Part shown: one piece after another, positions 53,071-61,600 of the stretch
Layout of the letters: each line of letters begins with the position of its first letter
Position numbering within the stretch: position 1 is the first letter of the stretch
Made by a program: the position numbers and the translations under genes
Assembly: GCA_030268105.1 (NCBI GenBank)
Contig: BSDZ01000022.1
Span: 2,273,001 to 2,337,000 of the forward strand
Source of the DNA: Volvox africanus
Taxonomy: Eukaryota > Chlorophyta > Chlorophyceae > Chlamydomonadales > Volvocaceae
Reading direction: 5' to 3'
Length of the DNA stretch: 64,000 nt
Notes under the pieces: model-generated
Told to the model about the DNA's origin: nothing
The model's database searches: none
What the model saw: the letters and a program-made list of their open reading frames with translations, nothing else

Positions 53071-53536
53071 GGAGCACGAAACGATACCCTAGGTTTGCGT
53101 AATAGAAGCCGACTTCTATCGCAAAGGCAAGAGTACAAAGCGATTCGGTGAGCCTACCGACAGTACTCTTGAGAAGATTCAGTAAACTCAGCAAGTACTT
53201 GCCCAGCTGAGTCCTGATCTCCGTAGTTTGGGCAATGAGAGTCGCCAACTGGTCCGGACGAAAGCCGGTCTCAGTCGCCGCAGCAAGCAATGCCGGTGCA
53301 CTGAGATTACCTGCGACTCAGAGCGTACACTTACACAACAAGTGCAGCAATCTAAGTAAAAGCAATTAAACAATTACAAACCGGAAGCGGCGGCGTCCAA
53401 AACGGCGCGGCCTAGGTCTTCGGCAAAAGTATCTCGCGGTCCTCGTGGTTCGTCGCTGGAACTCGCCATAGAAAGAACCTACTTCCGATTAGACAAAGAG
53501 AGACAGTTAGGCAACGAACCTGTCTCGATACCAATT

Positions 53537-54360
53537 TGTTGTACCTCTCGTTCACGTTTGCTCATAAGTATCTGCACGTCTGGAGACTTTCGACACCGAT
53601 GCGCGAGCACTTGCAAGTACAGCAAGGCAAGCGAGAGCAAACAGAGACAGCGGAAGACTTCAAGACGAAGAGAGATATAACTTACAGTCTTATACATCGG
53701 AACGATGCAATGGACGAAATCGCCGTCAGCGCCGGAAGCAAGCAATCATCACGCGGCGGTGATTAGCGAAGTTCAGGCTTAGCTCGGGCTAAGTAGAATA
53801 GCATCTAGCAATAGTAATATAGAACACACGAGTGTTCTCCGGTATCGAATGTCTTATCTTGCTTAGCCGTCCTCGCATCTGTTATACTCGCAGCATCGCA
53901 GTGCCGTACGATTCACATCAGGAGGCCAATCCTAGATGTGGCAACCCTACTGCGTATAGGCGATGTCTACGCATAACAACGTATAAGCCTTTCCGGCATT
54001 TGCATGATGCATGGGTCCGGATAACGATATCCGGTTGCAGGGCATGTATCACGACGAGTGCGGCGCTCTCAACGTGTGCTGTAATGAAGTAATATTATAT
54101 CAGATAATATTACTTATCGTTTCGTAGCACGAGCATAATGCGCACTTCAATGCTTCGGGCTTTCATGCATGCTAGGCGGATTTGCCATGATGCGATGTCG
54201 CGATGGATAATGACAACATGCCAAATGCATATATAAATGTACACGAATACATTTATATCATGCAGATTCATTCATATGCAATGCGTTCATCACAAAAGCA
54301 CTTCGCCTTGTAGAATCGCGTCGACCTACGCGTCGGCGGTAAATGAACCGTAGCACAACA
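53537..54360 (-). repeat. A6 5' LTR
   Basis: 824 bp in minus orientation, complete, TGTTGTACC...CACAACA. Confidence 0.94.
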
Positions 54361-54361
54361 A

Positions 54362-54973
54362 AGGGCGGCATTTCTCCTGCAATATGGGAACACGCAACAC
54401 AACACTGCCATGGCAGCAAGGGATCGCTTGCACTCTCACGAATACGACATGAAAACTGCTGAAACCATTGCTGAGTACACACAGCGCTTCCATGATGTCC
54501 TACGCAAAGCTAAGGACATGGATAAAGCCGACCAGATTAGCTGGTACATCAAAGGCTTAGTTCCAACACTTCGGGGTCGGTGTGCAACCGACGATGAGGG
54601 CAAGGACTGGCAGGATTTAGATAAATGCATCCTATATGCAGTCGGCCAAGAGGTCCGGTGGAAGGCAGGGAAAGATAAGACTGCCATCGTTGAGCTGAAA
54701 GCGGCTACGGTAACCACCCCTAAATCCAGACATCCCTACCAAAAACGCCCTATTTCCCGATTTCAACAGGGCTGGCAGTCCGTGAGCAAGAAGCCCCGGA
54801 CCGACCACACTTCTGACAAGCCTCCTAGTACCCGGTGCCGCTATTGCCATGGCTTTAAGAAGCCAGGCCAGTCTTGGCCGGACCACGTGGTGGACTGTTC
54901 CAAGGCGATCACGGCTGAGGCGGAAAAGAAGTTGGCGCTTGCTGCCCGGCTCGAATCTAAAATGCACGAATAG
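54362..54973 (+). pseudogene. gag: D2 gag, C-terminal fragment
   Basis: Open frame from RAAFLLQYGNTQHN through the end of the capsid-like region (TIAEYTQRFHDV, WYIKGLVP) and the Cys/His cluster to SKMHE-TAG. The N-terminal half was removed by the A6 insertion. It differs from D1 at a few residues (for example TQHN for TQRN). Confidence 0.92.
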
Positions 54974-54988
54974 GACCCTGGCAAGCGT

Positions 54989-56290
54989 GTGGAGGAATGT
55001 GAACCAGTTAAACTGGTTGCACCAGATGGAGAGTTTGTGTTGCCCATGACCGACAGCCCTCAGACTGATCGGATGTTCCGGCCTGATGAATTCCGTCAGG
55101 TTGAGACCCAACTCGGCCGTCAATTCACCTTTGACGCCACATGTAACGATTCGGGCAATAATAGTCTCTGTCCACGTTTTGCCTCTCCATCAAACCCATT
55201 TGCGACCCATAATCTTGCGGGTGAGTTTGCTTGGATTAATCCTCCTTACAATCACATTGCTCAATGGCAAAAACACTATATCTCCTGCAAACACAAAAAT
55301 CCAGAAAATACCTCTGCAGTCTTTGTAGTCCCCAAGCGGAGCTCAATAGAGCACAGTATGCGAGCAGCAGGCTTTCGCCTGATCAAAACATATGCACCAG
55401 GGAAACAATTGTTCCTGAAGAAAAGTTGCACAGGAGTACGGGAGCTTATGCCCAGTGTCCCATGGCCTCTCCAGCTATGGTATGACCGACCGTCCACTAC
55501 CGTGCACTTGAACTCCATAGTTGGTTCTACACCTTCTATGATCTTTGATGCTCAACTGTGCCAAACGGCCTGCAAAGTCTTGGCCGATTCCGGTGCCAAT
55601 TGTAAAGGTACCGCAGACGGGTTTATATCCCTAACAGCCGTTATGAAAATGGCCCTTGCTCTCAAACCCACACTTACCAGCTCAGTTAAAGTGGCTAATG
55701 GCAACACAGAACTGATTGAGGGCTCAGTTGTTACCAATCTTCAAATTGACAAGTTCCACGACACAGTCAAACTCCTTGTTCTAAAGCAAGATGTCCCAGG
55801 TGTTGATATTATCCTGGCTAATGACTGGTTAGGAAAACGAAAAGCCACAATGTGCTGGGCAACTCATACCCTGACAGTGTATAAGAAGCCAAATGATGCG
55901 TATACGTTTACGCCATCCCTTTGGTCTTCCCCGGGTATCGACGCTAACCTTGATGCAATTACCCTCATGAACTATGTCACTGCAACACTTTATGCAGCGA
56001 CTACTGTCGAGACGGTATCTGCGAAAGCAGCAGGCAAACGAATTGCTAAAGCAGCAGGCAAACGAATTGCTAAAGGAGCACGGAGTTATCTCCTACTTGT
56101 GCAAGCAGAGGAGCACACTCCAACTCCTGACCCCAGTTCCGGTGGGAATAATCTCCTAGCTAATTTGAAGTTATCAGAATTACTGGAGGAATACAAGAAT
56201 GTATTCGAGGACCTTCAAGGCCTCCCCCCCGACCGGGACATTGGTCACACGATTCCTTTGGTGAATGGTGCCATACCACCCGCTAAATGA
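54989..56290 (+). CDS. D2 pol, Dam-like adenine methyltransferase domain and protease
   Basis: 433 codons, in frame with gag after TAG. NPPY (55238-55249) within WINPPY and all upstream motif residues (FTFDATCNDSGNN) match D1. Protease DSG follows. It is eight codons longer than D1 because KAAGKRIA is tandemly duplicated (near 56027-56074). It ends PPAK-TGA exactly as D1. Function is as argued for D1: adenine methylation is possible from the motif, unproven. Confidence 0.82.
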   Translation: MEECEPVKLVAPDGEFVLPMTDSPQTDRMFRPDEFRQVETQLGRQFTFDATCNDSGNNSLCPRFASPSNPFATHNLAGEFAWINPPYNHIAQWQKHYISCKHKNPENTSAVFVVPKRSSIEHSMRAAGFRLIKTYAPGKQLFLKKSCTGVRELMPSVPWPLQLWYDRPSTTVHLNSIVGSTPSMIFDAQLCQTACKVLADSGANCKGTADGFISLTAVMKMALALKPTLTSSVKVANGNTELIEGSVVTNLQIDKFHDTVKLLVLKQDVPGVDIILANDWLGKRKATMCWATHTLTVYKKPNDAYTFTPSLWSSPGIDANLDAITLMNYVTATLYAATTVETVSAKAAGKRIAKAAGKRIAKGARSYLLLVQAEEHTPTPDPSSGGNNLLANLKLSELLEEYKNVFEDLQGLPPDRDIGHTIPLVNGAIPPAK

Positions 56291-56938
56291 GCCTATAGGC
56301 TCACCCAACTGGAGCAACAAGAAGTCAAGAAGCAAGTTACCGAACTGCTCAATAAGGGATATATTGAACCCTCTACCTCACCCTATGGGGCTCCAGTTCT
56401 CTTTGTCGAAAAGGCAAATGGGCAAGGACTACGCATGGTCTTAGACTACCGTGCGCTTAATAAACTGACCATCAAACGGCGGTATCCCATGCCCAATATT
56501 ACGGACCTTTTCGACCAACTCCAAGGAGCTACCATTTTCAGCTCCCTGGACTTACAGCAGGGGTATCATCAAATACTGATCTCTCCACAGGATGTGGAGA
56601 AAACGGCCTTCATAGCCCCAGGCATGGGCCAGTTTCAGTTTAAGGTACTTTGCTTTGGACTTACCGATGCCCCTGCAACGTTCCAAGCAGTGATGAATCG
56701 TGTCTTCACTGACTACATTGGCAAATTTGTGCTAGTGTACTTGGACGATATACTGGTCTTTAGTAAGACCCCGGCCGAGCATGAACAGCACCTCCGTACA
56801 GTAGTCCTTGCTCCGAAAGCACCAATACAAGGCAAAATTGTCGAAGTGTCAGTTCAACCGGTTCGAACTGCACTTCCTTGGCCACAAAGTAAGCCAAGAA
56901 GGCTTAAAGGTGGACGACCGCAAAGTAACAGTCATTAA
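56291..56938 (+). pseudogene. pol: D2 pol, RT N-terminal half
   Basis: Same content as D1 33294-33941: AYRLTQLEQQ, MVLDYRALN, LQQGYHQI, YLDDILVFSK. Loses the frame after LRTV near 56807, at the same bases as D1. Confidence 0.9.
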
Positions 56939-58901
56939 AGACTGGCCTGTCCCCACGGATATTAAGCGACTGCGGGCGTTCCTTGGCTTAGCCAATTATT
57001 TCAGGAGGTTTATTCAGGGTTATTCCTCCCTTGTGGCCCCCCTCACAACCCTTACCAGTGAGAAAGTGCCCTTCCACTGGACCGAAGCCTGCGAGGCAGC
57101 CTTCCAGGGTGTGAAGCATGCCTTGACAAATGCACCAGTACTTAAACTCCCCGAGCTTGATAAACCTTTCACGGTTTGGTCTGATGCCTCAATACATGGC
57201 ACAGGAGCCGTCCTCTTGCAGGATGACCACCCTGTCGCCTATACCAGTTCTAAATTCAATAAGGCAGAGTACAACTACTCGACAACAGACCAAGAGTGCA
57301 TCGGCACTGTCTTAGCCCTGGAAGAGTGGCGTTGTTACCTTGAAGGCGCCAGTGATGTAACGTTGATCACGGATCACCAACCACTGGTATACCTCCAAGA
57401 ACAGAAAAGCGCGGATAAGCTATCCCGCCGCCAAGCTCGTTGGATGGAGCGATTATCACGTTTCACATTTAAATGGGAGTATCGCCCTGGTCGGGTGAAC
57501 GTAGCTGACCCTATCAGTCGGGTCCATGACGTGGTGCTCAACTTGCTTTCTGCCGCGCTGATTGACAGCGACTTAGGACACCGAATCATCCGCGGGTATG
57601 ACGGTGATCCCAATCTCACGAAAACGAAGGTAGCAAAGCTGCGGCTCAAAAAGAAGGGTAACTTCTGGTACAATGGGTCCCAGATTTACATCCCTAATCA
57701 CGCTGACTTACGACGGGTCATCATGAAAGAGTATCATGATACCCCATGCGCTGGCCACCGCGGCATTGACCGCACCAAACAAGCGATCACACAAACGTAC
57801 TGGTGGCCTGGACTAGATACTGACGTGAAGGCCTACGTCAAGTCTTGTCCTCAATGTCAGCATAACAAACCAACCAACACTAAGCCGGGTGGTTTGCTGC
57901 AGCCGCTCCCCATACCTTCTTCCGTGTGGGAGAGCATATCAATGGATTTGATAACCCAGCTACCAACAACTCGGAATGGGCATGATGCGATTGTAGTGTT
58001 TCTGGACCGGCTGAGCAAAATGACGCACTTTGCTCCCACACACACGACCGCAGGAGCGGAAGAGTTGGCTCGCCTTTTTGTAGCCACTTTATTCCGGCAG
58101 CACGGCCTTCCAAAGAACATTATCTCTGACCGGGACCCACGCTTTACAAGCAATTTCTGGAAGGAAATATTTCGCCTATTGGGCACCCACCTCCATATGA
58201 GCACAGCCTTCCATCCACAAACAGATGGACAAACAGAGCGAATGAACCGCTTACTGGAAGAGACATTACGGCACTATATCTCCCCTAATCAGGATGATTG
58301 GGATGATCACTTACCGTTGATTGAGTTTGCTATCAATAACTCCAAACAACGTTCGACAGGTATGACACCATTTTTGCTTAATGGTGTCCAGCAACCGCGT
58401 GTGCCGGTTGACCTGCATATACCCTCGAAAGTGCCAGCTGCTGATGAGTACTCCACCATCATGCACAAGCGATTGCAACTCGCTAAAACTTGTCTCCAGG
58501 CTGCGCAATCTAGACAAAAACAGGATGCTGGCTCTTCTCGGCGCCCCGTGCATTATGAGGTTGGGCAAAAAGTGCTGTTAAGTACCAAGAATATTAACCT
58601 TAAAAAACCTGGAACTAAGAAGCTGATGCCAAAATTCATCGGCCCATATACAGTTGTCGCTAATATCGGTGAAACAGCGGTAAAACTTGGCTTACCAGCT
58701 GAATCTCGCCTACACCCGGTCTTTCATGTGTCACTCCTGAAACCATTCAAGGAGGACGCTCAGCGACAACCACCCTCACCACTCGTTATTGAGGGTGAAC
58801 CATTCTACATGGTTGAAGCCATTGTAGATCATCGGGATGTCTCAATCCGTGGGGGCAGAGGTAAAACTCGTCGAGAGTACCTTATCAAGTGGGAAGGATA
58901 T
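56808..58901 (+). pseudogene. pol: D2 pol, RT C-terminus, RNase H, integrase, truncated chromodomain
   Basis: Same frame as D1 31184-33424 and identical in the translated residues compared, through RNase H, HHCC and DDE integrase, GPY and the first half of the chromodomain (EYLIKWEGY). At 58902 foreign sequence replaces the rest, adding nine unrelated codons before a stop at 58926. Confidence 0.92.
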
Positions 58902-59310
58902 CACTATAACAACAGATTCGTGCGTTAGGCTCGCGTTAGGCTGCGTTAGGGCGCGTATGTGTGCGTTTTGTGCGTTAGCGGTTGCGTTAGCCTAACACGA
59001 GCCTAACACAAAGAAATAGAAAACTGGACAGAACGTCTGTTATAGTGCGTCGTTTTCAAGTTCGTTTAAATGAAAACAATATTTATAATGATTATAAAAG
59101 TTCCCTGTAATTTTTATTACGTTTCGTGGTGCTCGAAAATCGGGGGCTTGCGTATGTTCTAACGCGAGCCTAACGCAAACCTAATGCATGCGATCGCAAA
59201 CCTAACGCACGCGTTAACTTTACGCAAACAGCTTGCGTATATCTTGCGTACATTGCGTTACCATACGCACGTAACGCACTGTAACGCAGTTTACGCAAAG
59301 TTTATGTAGA
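58902..59310. repeat. Subterminal repeat array (GCGTTA / TAACGC motifs)
   Basis: Clusters of TGCGTTAG(G) or its complement at 58920-58955, 58969-59010, 59161-59219 and 59258-59290. An inverted copy of the terminus, CTGTTATAGTG, is at 59037-59047, so 58902-59047 could itself be a small 146-bp unit with inverted ends. The 3-bp flanks of that small unit (TAT and CGT) do not match. Confidence 0.7.
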
Positions 59311-60240
59311 TAGCGCATAATAAAGTTCGGAGCACGGGTTCACCGGATTTATTTAGTTTGCTTACTTGCTCTTATTGTGCAGTAGCATTGGAGACTTTGT
59401 GCATAAAATATCTTCAAAGTTAATTTCAATTTAGGATAGCGCTATGAATACTAGTCGTTGTACAAGAGATTGCTCTGGTGAACGCTTGTTAACATCGCTA
59501 AATTGCTACCATTATATGGATTTAGAACCTGTAAATGTGGCTTACTTTTTAACATAAAACTCTGAAGTGCCACACATGGCTGTTCATGGCTACCTTTCTA
59601 ATGATGGAAGGGTTTCTAATTATTAAGCAGCAAGCTGCCGGAGTTAGCAAGCGTGGGTAAGGATCGCGGAAATTTGGCAACAGCAAACCTTACACAGTAG
59701 CCAGGCAACAATGTTGCCCGATGGAGACCCAAACAAAGTCACCAAGAGCCACAGTTACACATCGAGCAGGCCCCCAAAATTATATAGCCTTGTCCGGCAA
59801 GCACCATAGCAGCTTTGCGTAGGTGCGAAAATTGACCATGGAAATGACCATGTGTAATCTATGACCCCAATGCTTCCCAAATCCAGACATAAGGCAAGGC
59901 AGAATAGTTCAATCGCTGCATGGGAATGAATAGTTCAACGGATTCACGCCACAATTTTCAGCACGGTTATTATTTTATCATCGCATAAAAAACGTCATGT
60001 ACATTCCTAACCAAAATTGTTTCATGGCTACAGAAACTCCAAGCACGTTCCTAACCCAATGATTCCTCTAGACGGTGCTGTACTGAGGGCTGCCCAGAAC
60101 CCTGGCCTTCCATCCCATCCCGCTGGCCCTCGCTCCCAGGTACTGGTGCAACGAAACCATCCTAACTCTCCGATGTGCTATCCATGTCCATCATGAACTT
60201 CAGAAGCTTGCGAGTACTCCTATTGTGCCTGTATGCGTGT
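59311..60240. other. Unassigned AT-rich stretch
   Basis: No ORF, repeat or RNA gene recognised. Its only context is the interior of the putative CACTA-like unit. Confidence 0.4.
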
Positions 60241-60520
60241 TGAGGTCAGACAACCCTCCTAGCATTGTGAACCTGTTTCGCTACTTCGTCAACCAGTTCG
60301 GCACTTTTCCGAAGGCGGCCACGCATTTCCTCGTGCAAGAGCCTATAGTTCTCCTTGACTTCCAAGAGCTCCTTTTGCAAGCTTGCTGATCGCTCCACTC
60401 CAATTTGACATCCGTTTCCTGGCTTTGGAGCTTAAGCCGCTCCGTGTCAAGCTCGCTTTGCAGAGAAAACGAGTGTTCCTGCTCCACATGCAGGCTTTCC
60501 TCCTGCAGCTGCACTTTCTT
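60241..60520 (-). pseudogene. Decayed coiled-coil coding fragment
   Basis: On the minus strand one frame (60281-60514) starts with a heptad-like, Glu/Leu/Gln-rich segment (MQLQEESLHVEQEHSFSLQ), and a second frame just downstream gives another (ERSASLQKELLEVKENYRL, then KSAELVDEVAKQV) ending in a stop near 60242. The two together look like one coiled-coil protein end with a frameshift near 60400, or two exons. No family is recognised. It may be a remnant of a CACTA-encoded protein or of host sequence. Confidence 0.3.
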
Positions 60521-60717
60521 CCTTGGATCCTGCAGCTCACACCTACAAGCAAGGCGTACAGGCGGCGTTGGCTACCAAAACATATCACAGCATAAAATGC
60601 ACATAGACAGGGCATCACAAGTACAAACTTTGCAATGGTAATTCTAAACATCCACGTCACAATGAAGTCACTTCTCATCGCTACTTAAACAAGGAAGAGC
60701 CAAGCTTTGAGCCAAGC

Positions 60718-61541
60718 TGTTGTACCTCTCGTTCGCGTTTGCTCATAAGTATCTGCACGTCTGGAGACTTTCGACACCGATGCGCGAGCACTTGCAAGTA
60801 CAGCAAGGCAAGCGAGAGCAAACAGAGACAACGGAAGACTTCAAGACGAAGAGAGATATAACTTACAGTCTTACAGATCGGGACGATGCAATGGACGAAA
60901 TCACCGTCAGCGCCGGAAGCAAGCAATCATCACGCGGCGGTGATTAGCGAAGTTCAGGCTTAGCTCGGGCTAAGTAGAATAGCGTATAGCAATAGTAATA
61001 TAGAACACACGAGTGTTCTCCGGTATCGAATGTCTTATCTTGCTTAGCCGTCCTCGCATCTGTTATACTCACAGCATCGCAATGCCGTACGATTCACATC
61101 AGGAGGCCGATCCTAGATGTGACAACCCTACTGCGTATAGGCGATGTCTACACATAACAACGTATAAGCCTTTCCGGCATTTGCATGATGCAAGGGTCCG
61201 GATAACGATATCCGGTTGCAGGGCATGTATCGCGACGAGTGCGGCGCTCTCAACGTGTGCTGTAATGAAGTAATATTATATCAGATAATATTACTTATCG
61301 TTTCGTAGCACGAGCATAATGCGCACTTCAATGCTTCGGGCTTTCATGCATGCTAGGCGGATTTGCCATGGTGCGATGTTGCGATGGGTAATGACAACAT
61401 GCCAAATGCATATATAAATGTACACGAATACATTTATATCATGCAGATTCATTCATATGCAATGTGTTCATCACAATAGCACTTCGCGTTGTAGGATCAC
61501 ATCGACCTACGCATCGGCGGGAAACTAACCGTAGCACAACA
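60718..61541 (-). repeat. A7 3' LTR
   Basis: 824 bp in minus orientation, complete, TGTTGTACC...CACAACA, inserted in the AT-rich unassigned sequence. Confidence 0.95.
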
Positions 61542-61556
61542 ATTATCCCCCCTCCC
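61542..61556 (-). promoter_or_regulatory. A7 polypurine tract
   Basis: GGGAGGGGGGATAAT on the minus strand, next to the 3' LTR. Confidence 0.85.
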
Positions 61557-61600
61557 GTATGCAGCGTCCTCGCTGCATCATACAGCATCGACTGCAGGGG

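Larger units (their letters stand above)
52736..54360 (-). mobile_element. Family A copy A6, 5' end only
   Basis: 5' LTR 53537-54360, primer site 53522-53533, leader and the first 111 or so codons of gag, then cut by A4 at 52736. The remainder of A6 would be expected left of A4 but is not there. The outer LTR end abuts D2 at 54361, so A6 inserted in D2 gag (right flank AAGGG). Confidence 0.9.
54361..58901 (+). mobile_element. Ty3/gypsy chromovirus, family D copy D2, both ends missing
   Basis: Plus-strand copy almost identical to D1 over 4.5 kb, from mid-gag to the chromodomain. Cut on the left by A6 and on the right by a CACTA-like sequence at 58902. Shares the D1 stop and frameshift; has a private 24-bp tandem duplication near 56027-56074. 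Confidence 0.93.
58902..60717. mobile_element. CACTA-like DNA transposon end (putative), split by A7
   Basis: Begins CACTATAACAACAG exactly where D2 is interrupted. The first 400 bases are packed with GCGTTAGG-type motifs in both orientations, the subterminal repeats typical of CACTA/EnSpm ends. The rest (59310-60717) is AT-richer and unlike the retrotransposons, with no intact gene. A7 begins at 60718, so the other end and any transposase lie outside the window. The family call rests on the terminus and the repeats alone. Confidence 0.5.

Noticed and set aside
58902..59047. A complete 146-bp miniature transposon with CACTATAAC...GTTATAGTG ends
   Set aside because: The 3-bp flanks (TAT and CGT) do not match and the subterminal repeats continue beyond 59047, so a larger element is more likely.
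59161..59290. CRISPR-like or tandem repeat array
   Set aside because: The repeated motif is 7-9 bases, irregularly spaced and in both orientations, as in transposon subterminal regions.
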